Source: Chryseobacterium aahli
GTDB taxonomy: Bacteria > Bacteroidota > Bacteroidia > Flavobacteriales > Weeksellaceae
Direction: 5' to 3'
DNA length: 64,000 bases
Assembly: GCF_022699665.1 (NCBI RefSeq)
Contig: NZ_JALDNB010000002.1
Location: 1-64,000, forward strand
The position numbers and the translations under genes are program-made. Positions 25,806 through 34,898 of the stretch are shown one piece after another; positions within the stretch are counted from its first letter, which is position 1, and every line of letters begins with the position of its first letter. A model generated the notes under the pieces. It worked only from the letters and a program-made list of their open reading frames with translations. It was not told the origin of the DNA and searched no databases.

Positions 25806-26399
25806 ATGACGAAAAGTCCAGTAACCTTAGGAATTTTATTGTATGCCGCTACAATGTTGATCTTTTTTGTAGTTTATTTTCTTTTTTCAGGAGTTGAGTA
25901 TTTTGATACTTCGTTGAAAGTCAACGCATTCGTGTTGCCAATATTTTACGCTTTAGCAGCGTTTTGGTCTGTAAAATCTCGTTGGAATAAATATAGAATG
26001 GGTTTCAGAGAAGCATTCAAAAGAGCTTTTGTTCCGATGTTTGTAGGCGGAATTTTATCAATTGTAAGCATTTTTTCTTTCCTAAATTTCATTGATACCG
26101 ATGCAAAAGATCTTTTGAATTATCAATATGTACAGAGACAAAAATCAGAACTGGACAAAGAATATTTGTCTGCAAAAAAGATTTTGAAACACCAAAAAGA
26201 CATCGATGAGCTCGAGCAAAAATATCAGGAAGGTCTTCAGAGATTTGATCCTAAAACAATTAAGGGAAAAGATATGTTGACAGCAAGTCATTTTTCAGGA
26301 TATTTTGCAGCAATTCTTATATTTTACGTAGTTTTGTCAGTATTTTTCGGGGCATTTTTCAGAAAGAAAACAATGCCTGAAGAAATCATTGAAGAATAA
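25806..26399 (+). CDS. DUF4199 membrane protein
   Basis: This 197-aa protein has four predicted membrane helices (about residues 9-28, 38-56, 73-94 and 157-180). A long charged cytosolic helix lies between the third and fourth ('RQKSELDKEYLSAKKILKHQKDIDELEQKYQEGL' in part). This is the layout of DUF4199, a Bacteroidota inner-membrane family without known function. It is 18 bp upstream of the GT2 gene, a neighbour order that I have seen described for this family, and the two are probably co-transcribed. Confidence 0.85.
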   Translation: MTKSPVTLGILLYAATMLIFFVVYFLFSGVEYFDTSLKVNAFVLPIFYALAAFWSVKSRWNKYRMGFREAFKRAFVPMFVGGILSIVSIFSFLNFIDTDAKDLLNYQYVQRQKSELDKEYLSAKKILKHQKDIDELEQKYQEGLQRFDPKTIKGKDMLTASHFSGYFAAILIFYVVLSVFFGAFFRKKTMPEEIIEE

Positions 26400-26417
26400 T
26401 TTTTTATTAAAATTTAA

Positions 26418-27368
26418 ATGAATTTATCTATAGTTATTCCGTTGCTTAACGAGGAAGAATCTCTCGAAGAGCTTTTTACAAGAATTGATAACGTTTGTAA
26501 AACCAGTAACTTATCTTATGAAGTTTGGTTTATCGACGACGGAAGTACAGACTTATCGTGGAGCATTATTGAGAATTTAAAAGTTCAGCATCCACAAATC
26601 CACGGAATAAAATTTTCCAAAAATTACGGGAAATCCCAAGCTTTACATGCCGCTTTTGCAAGAACAAACGGTGATGTAATCATTACCATGGATGCCGATC
26701 TACAGGATTTTCCGGAAGAGATTCCTGAACTGTACAGAATGGTGATTGAAGATAATTACGACATTGTTTCAGGCTGGAAAAAAAAGCGTTTTGACAATGT
26801 AATGACCAAAAATGTACCTTCAAAACTATTCAATGCTGCGGCAAGAAAAGTTTCGGGTGTGTACTTGCATGATTTTAATTGTGGTCTGAAAGCTTATAAA
26901 AAACAGGTTGTAAAATCGATTGATGTGTACGGAGATATGCACCGTTATATTCCGGTTTTGGCGGCGAATGCAGGGTTCAGAAGAATTACAGAAAAAGAAG
27001 TTCCACATCAGGCAAGACCTTACGGTACTTCAAAATTTGGTACAGAAAGATTCGTTCGTGGATTTTTAGATTTAGTAACGCTATGGTTTGTAAGTCGTTT
27101 TGGTGGAAGACCCATGCATTTCTTTGGAGCGGTTGGAACTATAATGTTTATCGTAGGTTTTCTCTCAGCATTTTGGCTGGGCATTTCAAAACTGATTGAT
27201 GTTGCAAGAGGAATTTATGGACATTTAATCACCAATAATCCTTGGTTTTTCATTGCATTAACGATGATGTTGATGGGAACTTTGCTTTTCATCGCAGGAT
27301 TCTTAGGTGAAATGATCATCCGAACCAACAGAGAGCACAAGAATTATAATATTGACGAAGTGATATAA
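26418..27368 (+). CDS. GT2 glycosyltransferase, polyprenyl-phosphate sugar synthase type (DPM1/GtrB-like)
   Basis: This 316-aa protein starts 'SIVIPLLNEEESLEELF' and has the nucleotide-sugar motif 'TMDADLQDFP' (about residues 90-99) and 'KKRFDNVMTK' after it. Two C-terminal membrane helices follow (about 233-255 and 272-297). That layout is typical of enzymes that move a sugar from a nucleotide donor to polyprenyl phosphate on the cytosolic membrane face. The lipid-linked sugar then feeds GT-C enzymes; two large GT-C-like proteins are encoded at 45391-50472. The donor sugar cannot be told. It follows DUF4199 by 18 bp and precedes the DUF2807 lipoprotein by 1 bp. Confidence 0.88.
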   Translation: MNLSIVIPLLNEEESLEELFTRIDNVCKTSNLSYEVWFIDDGSTDLSWSIIENLKVQHPQIHGIKFSKNYGKSQALHAAFARTNGDVIITMDADLQDFPEEIPELYRMVIEDNYDIVSGWKKKRFDNVMTKNVPSKLFNAAARKVSGVYLHDFNCGLKAYKKQVVKSIDVYGDMHRYIPVLAANAGFRRITEKEVPHQARPYGTSKFGTERFVRGFLDLVTLWFVSRFGGRPMHFFGAVGTIMFIVGFLSAFWLGISKLIDVARGIYGHLITNNPWFFIALTMMLMGTLLFIAGFLGEMIIRTNREHKNYNIDEVI

Positions 27369-27369
27369 G

Positions 27370-28071
27370 ATGAAAAAGATTTTTTATATAATTTCATTTT
27401 TAGCTTTAATTTCCTGCTGTAAAATTTCTCCGAAAGGCAACTTAGAAAAAAAGGAAATTGACGTTGAAGAATTCGTTAATTTAGATTTGGACGGAAAATT
27501 TCGTGTATTTTACGCAAGAGGTCCAAAGAATTTTGTTGAAATTGAAACCTATCCGAATATCGCTGATAATCTTGATGTTGACGTAGATGATAAAACACTT
27601 TCCATCAAAGAAGGCAGAGGGACAAAAGGTGTAGATTTCTACAATGTGACGATTTATTCTAAGTACAATTTGGAAAAAGTTTCTCTTTCAGATTCTGTTG
27701 AAATGAATATTTCGAGCGAAATTAAAACTGATAATTTTAGACTCAATTTAAAAAATAATGCTACTTTTATGGGTTCAGTGAACACAAGAAGAGCAGAAGT
27801 GGAAATGCTGAACAGAAGTCGCGCTAATTTTTTAGGCGAAACGAAAGATGCAGTGATAAAGATCTCTGATACAGCAAGTTTGATTGCTCCGTATTGGAAA
27901 ATAACCAATCTTAATCTTGATTCTCAAAATGGAAATTATGCTGAAGTCAATGTAAAAGATTCACTGAAAGGAACAGTGAAGAATACTGCGAAATTTGTTT
28001 ATTACAATGATCCGATCAGAGCTTTTAAAGTTGAGAAAACAACAAAAGTAGAAAACAAAAAATTGCAGTAA
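27370..28071 (+). CDS. DUF2807 (head GIN domain) putative lipoprotein
   Basis: This 233-aa protein begins with a lipoprotein signal ('FLALISCCKIS', cysteine at about residue 16-17). The rest is a beta-helix of the DUF2807 'head GIN' family, with 'NLDLDGKFRVFYARGPKNFVEIETYPNIADNLDVDV' (in part) near the front and alternating strands such as 'KVSLSDSVEMNISSEI'. These proteins are thought to be outer-membrane-attached, adhesin-like or protective. It starts 1 bp after the GT2 gene and is in the same operon. Confidence 0.88.
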   Translation: MKKIFYIISFLALISCCKISPKGNLEKKEIDVEEFVNLDLDGKFRVFYARGPKNFVEIETYPNIADNLDVDVDDKTLSIKEGRGTKGVDFYNVTIYSKYNLEKVSLSDSVEMNISSEIKTDNFRLNLKNNATFMGSVNTRRAEVEMLNRSRANFLGETKDAVIKISDTASLIAPYWKITNLNLDSQNGNYAEVNVKDSLKGTVKNTAKFVYYNDPIRAFKVEKTTKVENKKLQ

Positions 28072-28638
28072 TTGTTGAAGACGAAGAAAATAATTATAAG
28101 CATTCTTAAATATTCAACTTTAGTTGCTCTATTTTGGATGTTAATAATGATCACAAAATTTTATGGTGGCGATTATTGTAAAACGGTTTATAATATTTTT
28201 ATTGTTCCATTTATTGTATTTCTAATTCTCATTAATATTATAATTCTTTATAGTATTGATTTTAGAAGAAAAAAATATAAAATAACCAATTATGTTTTGC
28301 TCGCTTTGGTTTTTGTTTTTTCGGTTCATGTTCTTTTCAACAATTTGAATTCAGAAAAAAAACTTGGGCGCAGATTTTTAGTTGATGGTAGTATTCCAGG
28401 AAGGTTGACAATTTATTTATATAAAAATAAAACTTATGAGATAATTGCAAGTTCTCCTCATGTAACTTGTCATTACTTTGGAAAGTACAATTTAGATAAA
28501 AATTATCTGATTTTTGATGAAGAAATTATTGAAAAAACAACACATCAGATTTCAAAAAAATATAGATTTAACACAAATAAAAAAGAATTTGAATCTGTCG
28601 AAATTGGATTTCCAAATTTGATAAACGATAATTTATAA
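28072..28638 (+). CDS. membrane protein of unknown function (188 aa)
   Basis: I do not recognise this protein. The start is TTG at 28072, directly after the stop of the previous gene; a second TTG follows at 28075. It has three membrane helices (about residues 10-25, 39-58 and 72-88) and then a soluble part of ~100 residues containing 'GSIPGRLTIYLYKNKTYEIIASSPHVTCHYFGKYN', a beta-rich lipocalin-like stretch. No motif is visible. It is the last gene of the DUF4199-GT2-DUF2807 unit and lies 33 bp before the phosphosugar mutase gene. Confidence 0.6.
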   Translation: MLKTKKIIISILKYSTLVALFWMLIMITKFYGGDYCKTVYNIFIVPFIVFLILINIIILYSIDFRRKKYKITNYVLLALVFVFSVHVLFNNLNSEKKLGRRFLVDGSIPGRLTIYLYKNKTYEIIASSPHVTCHYFGKYNLDKNYLIFDEEIIEKTTHQISKKYRFNTNKKEFESVEIGFPNLINDNL

Positions 28639-28671
28639 ATTAACAAACTATAAAAACGCACAAATACAAAT

Positions 28672-30387
28672 ATGACAACATTAGAAAAAGCGAAACTTTG
28701 GTTGAGTGATACATTCGATAAAGAAACAAAAGATGCTGTTCAAACATTAATTGACAGCAATTCTCCGGACTTAGAAGATTCTTTTTACAGAGAATTGGAA
28801 TTCGGTACAGGAGGAATGCGTGGAATTATGGGTGTTGGAACCAATCGTTTAAATAAATACACATTAGGTCAAGCAACACAGGGACTTGCGAATTATATGT
28901 TGCAGCAATTTCAAGGTAAAGAAATTAGTGTTGCGATAGCTTATGATGTTCGTCACAACTCAAAAGAATTCGGAAAATTGGTTGCAGATGTTTTAACGGC
29001 AAACGGAATTAAAGTTCTTTTGTTTAAAAACCACAGACCAACCCCTGAATTGTCTTTCACTGTTCGTGACAGAAAATGCAACGGAGGGATTGTGTTGACA
29101 GCTTCTCATAATCCGCCAGAATACAACGGTTACAAAGTTTATTGGAATGACGGAGCGCAAATTGTTCCGCCACATGACGAAGCAATTATCAATGAAGTAT
29201 ATTCTGTAAAATTTGAAGAAATTAAATTTGACGGAAACGATGATCTGATCGAATGGATCGGAGAGGAGCAGGATGAAGTATACATCGATGCCTGTATCGA
29301 AAATTCAACGTATCAGGATGTTGAAAAAGGAAATTTAAATATTGTTTTCACATCAATTCACGGAACAACTTACACAACAGTTCCTCAAGCTTTGGAAAAA
29401 GCTGGTTTCAAGAAAATTGACTTGGTTAAAGAACAAATGATTCCAAGTGGAAATTTTCCAACGGTAGATTCTCCGAACCCTGAAGAGCCTGCAGCTTTGG
29501 AAATGGCAATGGATTTAGCTAAAATCACCAACGCAGATATCGTTATCGGAACAGATCCTGATGGTGATAGATTGGGTATTGCTGTAAGAAATTTGGAAGG
29601 CGAAATACAATTGTTAAACGGAAACCAATGTAATACGATTCTAACGTATTATATTTTGGATCAATGGAAAAAACAGGGTAAAATTACTGGAAAAGAATTC
29701 ATCGGTTCTACGATTGTAACTTCAGATATTTTCTTTGATATTGCTAAAAAATTCGGTGTTGACTGTAAAGTTGGATTAACAGGTTTCAAATGGATCGGAA
29801 AAATGATCCGGGATTTTGAAGGTCAGGAAAAATTTGTTTGCGGTGGTGAAGAAAGTTTCGGATTTATGACGGGAGATTTCGTTCGCGATAAAGATTCTTG
29901 TGGAAGTATCGTTTTAGCCTGCGAAATTGCAGCTTGGTGCAAAGCAAACGGAAGAACGATGTACGAATACCTTATCGAAATCTATCAGGAAACCGGAATG
30001 TATTACGAAGGTTTAATTAACATCGTTAAAAAAGGTAGAGATGGAGCGGAAGAAATTCAGAATATGATGAAGAATTTCCGTGAAAACCCTCCAAAATCAT
30101 TGGCTGGTTCAGCGGTTGAAGAAGTAAAAGATTTTAAAGAGCAAACCAATTTCGTAGTTTCTGAAAATAAAAAACATGTGATGGATGACATTCCAAAATC
30201 GAATGTTTTGATTTATTATACACAGGACGGAACAAAAGTTTGCGTAAGACCTTCAGGAACAGAACCAAAAATTAAATTTTATGTTTCTGTAAAGGAACAA
30301 ATAACTTCAAAAGAAGACTTTGAAGAAACGTTGAAATCTTTAGAGCAAAAAATAGAAGAAGTAAGAAAAGATCTTCAGTTAAATTAA
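28672..30387 (+). CDS. phospho-sugar mutase (phosphoglucomutase/phosphomannomutase family)
   Basis: This 571-aa cytoplasmic enzyme is an alpha-D-phosphohexomutase, interconverting hexose 1- and 6-phosphates. The catalytic phosphoserine loop 'TASHNP' (Ser145), the metal loop 'GTDPDGDRLGIAV' (about residues 293-305), the sugar loop 'GGEESFGFM' and the phosphate loop 'RPSGTEPKIKFY' (about 525-536) are all present. Its length and the sequence 'YRELEFGTGGMRGIMG' near the front place it with the PGM2-like group, which favours glucose- or pentose-phosphates. It probably supplies nucleotide sugars for the envelope glycans encoded nearby. Substrate preference is inference. Confidence 0.9.
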   Translation: MTTLEKAKLWLSDTFDKETKDAVQTLIDSNSPDLEDSFYRELEFGTGGMRGIMGVGTNRLNKYTLGQATQGLANYMLQQFQGKEISVAIAYDVRHNSKEFGKLVADVLTANGIKVLLFKNHRPTPELSFTVRDRKCNGGIVLTASHNPPEYNGYKVYWNDGAQIVPPHDEAIINEVYSVKFEEIKFDGNDDLIEWIGEEQDEVYIDACIENSTYQDVEKGNLNIVFTSIHGTTYTTVPQALEKAGFKKIDLVKEQMIPSGNFPTVDSPNPEEPAALEMAMDLAKITNADIVIGTDPDGDRLGIAVRNLEGEIQLLNGNQCNTILTYYILDQWKKQGKITGKEFIGSTIVTSDIFFDIAKKFGVDCKVGLTGFKWIGKMIRDFEGQEKFVCGGEESFGFMTGDFVRDKDSCGSIVLACEIAAWCKANGRTMYEYLIEIYQETGMYYEGLINIVKKGRDGAEEIQNMMKNFRENPPKSLAGSAVEEVKDFKEQTNFVVSENKKHVMDDIPKSNVLIYYTQDGTKVCVRPSGTEPKIKFYVSVKEQITSKEDFEETLKSLEQKIEEVRKDLQLN

Positions 30388-30621
30388 ATAAGGTAGCAAG
30401 AATTAGGTTTTAGATAAAAGTTTACTATTTGTTTGTAATCTTTGTCACAATTGAAAACTTTGTGTTCTTTGCTGAGTGAAACGCCTTTGCGAACTTAAAA
30501 ACAGCTAGCTGATAATAAAACTTTGCGAACTTTGCGTTAAAATTAGAATTATAACAAATAACGGTTATCCTATAACCTAATTTCTGCCACCTAAAATATA
30601 ATATCTTAAAAGTAAATAAAA
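30388..30621. repeat. intergenic region with direct repeats
   Basis: The 12-mer CTTTGCGAACTT occurs at 30485-30496 and 30521-30532, with related CTTTGTG sequence around 30459-30470. This simple motif resembles a dispersed flavobacterial spacer sequence, but no gene is present. Confidence 0.5.
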
Positions 30622-31875
30622 GTGAAAGTTTCAAAATTAGCAGCGAACCTTATTGGTTCTGAAATTGTAAAAATTGGTAACGAAGTAAATGATTTAAAGG
30701 CGAAAGGGGCAGAGATTGCTAATCTTACGATTGGTGATTTGAATTCTAATCTTTACCCGATTCCTGCAGAATTAAAAGAAGAAATTCAGAAAGCGTATCA
30801 GAATAATTTAACCAATTATCCGCCAGCAAACGGATTGTTGTCATTGAGAAATGAAGTTTCAAAAGACTTGAAAACAAGATGGAATTTAGATTATTCAGCG
30901 AATGATATTTTAATTACAGCAGGTTCAAGACCGTTGATTTATGCAGTTTATAAAGTAATTGTTGACGAAGGTGATAAAGTAATTTATCCTACACCGTCTT
31001 GGAACAACAATCATTACGCATATCTTACTTCTGCAGATGCAATTGAAGTTAAGACAACTCCGGAAAACAATTTCTTACCCACTGCTGATGATTTAAGACC
31101 TCACTTAACCGGAGCTGTTCTTTTGGCTCTTTGTTCGCCACTAAATCCTACAGGAACGATGTTCACAGAATCTCAGTTGAGAGAGATTTGTGAAATGATT
31201 TTAGAGGAAAACAGCAAAAGAGGTGTAGACGAAAAACCGTTGTATTTAATGTATGATCAGATTTATTCTAATCTTACTTTCGGTGCAAAACATGTTGATC
31301 CGGTTTCTCTTTTCCCTGAAATGAGAGAATTCACGATTTATATTGAAGGGATTTCCAAATGTCTTGCAGCGACTGGAGTTCGTGTAGGATGGGGATTTGG
31401 TCCTTCTCATGTAATTGACAAAATGAAAGCTTTATTGACGCACGTGGGAGCTTGGGCACCAAAACCGGAGCAGGAAGCAACGGCAAAATATTTTCAGAAT
31501 GCTGATAATGTAAACACATTTATCAATGATTTTAAAGGAAAATTAGAAGCAAGTTTAAAAGTTCTTCACAACGGAATTCAGGATTTAAAAGCTAAAGGTT
31601 TAGCAGTAGAGAGCATCGAACCGATGGGAGCGCTTTATTTGACCATAAAATTAGACTATATCGGAAAAACAAAACCTGACGGAACGGTAATTGAGAATTC
31701 TTCAGACTTAGTTTTCTATTTAATCAATGATGCAGGAGTTGCTTTAGTTCCTTTCTCAGCATTTGGGGAAGCTCAATCTGAGCCTTGGTTCAGAGCTTCT
31801 GTTGGAGGCTTAGATATCAATGAAATTGAAGTAATGATGCCGAAATTGGAGAATGCTTTAAATAATTTGAAATAA
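30622..31875 (+). CDS. class I/II PLP-dependent aminotransferase
   Basis: This 417-aa cytoplasmic enzyme starts at GTG. It has the fold-type I aminotransferase elements: 'DILITAGSRPLIYAVYKVI', 'LCSPLNPTGTMFTE', 'YLMYDQIYSNLTF' and the PLP lysine in 'EGISKCLAATGVRVGW' (near residue 243). It matches the aspartate/tyrosine-type aminotransferase group rather than the branched-chain one. The amino donor cannot be told. It has a strong terminator (31920-31950) and stands alone after a repeat-containing spacer. Confidence 0.88.
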   Translation: MKVSKLAANLIGSEIVKIGNEVNDLKAKGAEIANLTIGDLNSNLYPIPAELKEEIQKAYQNNLTNYPPANGLLSLRNEVSKDLKTRWNLDYSANDILITAGSRPLIYAVYKVIVDEGDKVIYPTPSWNNNHYAYLTSADAIEVKTTPENNFLPTADDLRPHLTGAVLLALCSPLNPTGTMFTESQLREICEMILEENSKRGVDEKPLYLMYDQIYSNLTFGAKHVDPVSLFPEMREFTIYIEGISKCLAATGVRVGWGFGPSHVIDKMKALLTHVGAWAPKPEQEATAKYFQNADNVNTFINDFKGKLEASLKVLHNGIQDLKAKGLAVESIEPMGALYLTIKLDYIGKTKPDGTVIENSSDLVFYLINDAGVALVPFSAFGEAQSEPWFRASVGGLDINEIEVMMPKLENALNNLK

Positions 31876-31919
31876 GTTTTTTGTTTATTGTAGAATTTGA
31901 ACTTTAAGAAAAATCACAT

Positions 31920-31950
31920 AAATTGCCGAAGGTTTGTACTTCGGCAATTT
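31920..31950 (+). terminator. intrinsic terminator after the aminotransferase
   Basis: A 12-bp perfect stem (31920-31931 with 31939-31950, 7-nt loop) is followed by T's and lies 45 nt past the stop at 31875. Confidence 0.85.
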
Positions 31951-31993
31951 TTTTAGCCGAAATATTTAATTAAAAATTATCCATAATTTATTG

Positions 31994-32584
31994 ATGAAAT
32001 TTCAGAGGAAAACTTTTCTTGAAACAAAATGGTTAAGCTACTTAACGTTAGCAATCATCATTTTAGTTATTCTGAGTGTTTGGCTTTCCGGAACAAATTC
32101 TCACAGATCTTTATTTCAAAATTCTATACTATCAACTTCTATTTTAGCGGCAACATTCTTTGTGTTTATTAGTTCAGGATTATATTTTGGTTTAAAACTG
32201 AAAGAGAATGTAGGACATATTTTACATAAAGAAAGAATCAAAAAATATTCGGATAATATTTCTTTACCAGAGGTTTCCGGTTTTGATCCACCAGCTGTAG
32301 GAGATGGCATAGGAGGAGTTATCTTTTCAATTATTCTATGGTTTTTGATTTCTATTGTGTTCGCTTTTCTATTATATTTCTTAGGATTCTTCTTTTGGGC
32401 AGCAATTTTATTTTTTGCGGCAATGCTATATTGGATTTTTTTCCGAGCTTTACGATTGGTATTTAAAAATTCGAAAAGCTGTAAAGATAATCTTTTAAGA
32501 AGTTTAGGATTTGGATTTTTCTATTCATTTCTATATATCTCATGGATTTACGGAATCATCTTTTTAGTCAATTATTTAAACTAA
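31994..32584 (+). CDS. membrane protein of unknown function (196 aa)
   Basis: I do not recognise this protein. It has about five membrane helices (near residues 12-28, 38-60, 102-128, 130-150 and 172-192), separated by a soluble loop containing '[19 protein letters not shown]'. The glycine/proline-rich loop may be a flexible linker. The ATG at 31994 is preferred over the TTG three bases upstream. It ends 32 bp before the kdsB start, so the two are probably co-transcribed. No motif points to a function. Confidence 0.6.
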   Translation: MKFQRKTFLETKWLSYLTLAIIILVILSVWLSGTNSHRSLFQNSILSTSILAATFFVFISSGLYFGLKLKENVGHILHKERIKKYSDNISLPEVSGFDPPAVGDGIGGVIFSIILWFLISIVFAFLLYFLGFFFWAAILFFAAMLYWIFFRALRLVFKNSKSCKDNLLRSLGFGFFYSFLYISWIYGIIFLVNYLN

Positions 32585-32616
32585 AACTCACTTTTAATAA
32601 TTTATATTTAAATAAA

Positions 32617-33339
32617 ATGAAAATTATCGCTGTTATTCCTGCGCGCTATGAAGCCAGCCGTTTTCCCGGAAAACTGATGCAGATTTTAGGTGAAAAAACA
32701 GTTATTACGACGACTTATCAAAATGTTGTAGAAACCGGACTTTTTGATGAAGTTTTCGTCGCAACAGATTCTGAATTGATCTTTAATGAAATTCAAAATC
32801 ACGGCGGAAAAGCAGTAATGACCGGACAACACGAAACGGGAAGCGACCGAATTGCAGAAGCTGTGCAGAACATTGATTGTGATATTGTGATCAACGTTCA
32901 GGGCGACGAACCGTTTTTAAAATTAGAACCTTTAAAGCAACTGATTCAGGTTTTTAAGGAAGATGACAATCAGGAAATTTCCTTAGCTTCATTAAAAATA
33001 AAACTTCACGAAAAAGAAGAAATTGAAAACCCGAATAATGTAAAAGTGATAACTGATAATAATGGTTTTGCACTTTATTTCAGCCGTTCTGTGATTCCTT
33101 TTCACCGAGAAATTTCCTATAATGTTGATTATTTTAAACACATCGGAGTTTATGCTTTCAGAAAACATGCTTTGCTTCAATTTTCAAAATTAGAAATGAA
33201 ACCATTGGAGATTTCAGAAAAAATAGAATGCATCCGTTATCTGGAATATGGTATGAAAATCAAGCTAATAGAAACCAATTTCATTGGAGTCGGAATTGAT
33301 ACGCCTGAGGATTTGGAAAAAGCAAAAAAGTTATTGTAA
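32617..33339 (+). CDS. kdsB: 3-deoxy-manno-octulosonate cytidylyltransferase
   Basis: This 240-aa cytoplasmic enzyme activates Kdo as CMP-Kdo for lipopolysaccharide inner core synthesis. The start '[22 protein letters not shown]' at 32617 carries the nucleotidyltransferase P-loop-like motif and is the family's normal N-terminus; the frame upstream to 32542 lies inside the previous gene and is not used. 'NVQGDEPF' and '[14 protein letters not shown]' are also typical. Its pathway partner kdsA lies at 51428. Confidence 0.94.
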   Translation: MKIIAVIPARYEASRFPGKLMQILGEKTVITTTYQNVVETGLFDEVFVATDSELIFNEIQNHGGKAVMTGQHETGSDRIAEAVQNIDCDIVINVQGDEPFLKLEPLKQLIQVFKEDDNQEISLASLKIKLHEKEEIENPNNVKVITDNNGFALYFSRSVIPFHREISYNVDYFKHIGVYAFRKHALLQFSKLEMKPLEISEKIECIRYLEYGMKIKLIETNFIGVGIDTPEDLEKAKKLL

Positions 33340-33454
33340 AGTAAAAAAAAACAATTAAAAAGTTGAAAGGCTAATGTGAAGAGTTAAAAGAAAGTTAATA
33401 AGTAATCTTACATTACAGAATTCCGTAATTTTGTTACACTGTTAGATTGATAGA

Positions 33455-33486
33455 TTGTTACATTAGACTAGAAAGACTTATATTTG
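33455..33486 (+). promoter_or_regulatory. promoter of the LolA-like gene
   Basis: TTG at 33455-33457 and TATATTTG at 33479-33486 have 21-bp spacing, a good Bacteroidota -33/-7 pair. The start codon follows at 33506. Confidence 0.6.
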
Positions 33487-33505
33487 ACTTGATAAAAATG
33501 ATTGA

Positions 33506-34168
33506 ATGAAGAAATTAATTTTAGTATTCGTCCTTATATTTTCGCAACTATCTTTCGCTCAGACCGCTAAAGAAATTATTGATAAAAACATTGAATTGTC
33601 CGGAGGACTAACGAACTGGAAGCTTTTAAATTCAGTATTACTTCAAGGGAAAGTAATTTTAGGTGTGAAAGATGAATATCCAATCAAAATTTATCAACAA
33701 CGCCCGAATTTAACCAAAACCGTCTTGACCATCAACGGAAAAGATACCGCAATTGAAGGCTACGATGGAACTAAAGGGTATGCGATGAATTACGCAACCA
33801 ATAAACTTCAGGTATATCCGGAATATGTTTCAGAAAGTTTTGATAATGATTTTATCGATTGGGAAAACAAAGGTTTTGAAGCTAAATATCTAGGCAAAGA
33901 AAAAGTAGGAGATATCTATTGTCACAAAGTAGAACTGACTAAAAATGTTAATAAAAATCTGTATTATTTTGATACTAAATATTTTATGCTTTTAAAAGAG
34001 ATAAAAAAAGAAGAAACATTAAATTATTCAGATTATAAAAAAGTTGGTAACTTGGTTATGCCGTTCAGAATAGAATCTGCAAGCACAAAAAAAGACGGAG
34101 ACTACGTCATGCTTCTGAACAAAGTGGAAATAAATAAAGTATTTCCTGCCAATATTTTTAAATTTTAA
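33506..34168 (+). CDS. periplasmic LolA-like protein
   Basis: This 220-aa protein has a signal peptide (about residues 1-18, ending SFAQT). The mature part has the unclosed beta-barrel sequence style of LolA/LolB-like outer-membrane lipoprotein-sorting proteins: 'KEIIDKNIELSGGLTNWKLLNSVLLQGKV', repeated strand pairs, and 'GDIYCHKVELTKNVNKNLYYFDTKYFMLLKEI'. It probably carries a hydrophobic ligand or lipoprotein in the periplasm. A real LolA is usually elsewhere, so this is a homologue of unknown cargo. The 220-aa form lacks a lipobox. It is followed 43 bp later by the glutathione peroxidase gene. Confidence 0.75.
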   Translation: MKKLILVFVLIFSQLSFAQTAKEIIDKNIELSGGLTNWKLLNSVLLQGKVILGVKDEYPIKIYQQRPNLTKTVLTINGKDTAIEGYDGTKGYAMNYATNKLQVYPEYVSESFDNDFIDWENKGFEAKYLGKEKVGDIYCHKVELTKNVNKNLYYFDTKYFMLLKEIKKEETLNYSDYKKVGNLVMPFRIESASTKKDGDYVMLLNKVEINKVFPANIFKF

Positions 34169-34211
34169 TACTTGAATTAACATAACAGCGAAACTGTAAA
34201 ATAAATAAAAA

Positions 34212-34790
34212 ATGAAAAAAATCTTTTTAATATTACTTTCTTTCGTAGCATTTTTTAACAGCTGCGCTCAGAAAAAAACCGACGTTTCTAAAGCTAAAAG
34301 TAAAGAACTTATGGGAAAAACAATATACGATTACAAAGTAGAAGCTCTTGAAGAAGGGAAAGAAATCAATTTCGCTGACTTCAAAGGAAAGAAAATTCTT
34401 ATTGTAAACACAGCATCAGAATGTGGTTTCACGCCACAATATGCTGATCTTGAAAAATTATCAAATGAATATAAAGATAAATTGGTTGTAATAGGTTTTC
34501 CTGCCAACAATTTCGGCGGACAGGAGCCTGGTTCAAACGTTGAAATCGGAGCATTTTGTCAAAAAAATTACGGCGTAACATTTCCTTTAGCTGCAAAAGT
34601 TTCTGTAAAAGGAGATGACACCGCACCGATTTTTAAATATCTAACGGAAAAAGAACTGAACGGAGTAAAAAACACAAGTATTCTTTGGAATTTTACTAAA
34701 TTTTTGGTTGATGAGAACGGTAAGTTAATAGATTCATTTATCAGTACTACAAAACCTACTGATGAGGCGATTACTAAGTATTTGAAATAA
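34212..34790 (+). CDS. glutathione peroxidase-family lipoprotein
   Basis: This 192-aa protein joins a lipoprotein signal ('FFNSC', Cys18) to a complete glutathione peroxidase domain. The catalytic tetrad is visible: Cys71 in 'NTASECGFTPQY', Gln104 in 'NNFGGQEPG', and Trp159-Asn160 in 'ILWNFTKF'. Cysteine replaces selenocysteine, so the enzyme probably uses thioredoxin-like partners and reduces peroxides at the membrane face. It lies 43 bp after the LolA-like gene, probably on the same transcript, and ends at a strong bidirectional terminator. Confidence 0.9.
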   Translation: MKKIFLILLSFVAFFNSCAQKKTDVSKAKSKELMGKTIYDYKVEALEEGKEINFADFKGKKILIVNTASECGFTPQYADLEKLSNEYKDKLVVIGFPANNFGGQEPGSNVEIGAFCQKNYGVTFPLAAKVSVKGDDTAPIFKYLTEKELNGVKNTSILWNFTKFLVDENGKLIDSFISTTKPTDEAITKYLK

Positions 34791-34810
34791 AAAATCTTAG
34801 TATTAAATAA

Positions 34811-34850
34811 AATAAACTCCGCTTAGAATTATTTCTAAGCGGAGTTTATT
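34811..34850. terminator. bidirectional terminator
   Basis: A 17-bp perfect stem (34811-34827 with 34834-34850, 6-nt loop) is flanked by A- and T-rich ends. It separates the glutathione peroxidase gene from the convergent gene at 34899. Confidence 0.85.
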
Positions 34851-34898
34851 TTGTATTCTAATGAATATTTATCTCTGAAAATTGACCATCCACAAATA

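Noticed and set aside
25619..25897. 92-aa plus-strand reading frame
   Set aside because: It lies over the SRP RNA gene and runs into the DUF4199 gene in another frame; its sequence has no protein-like character.
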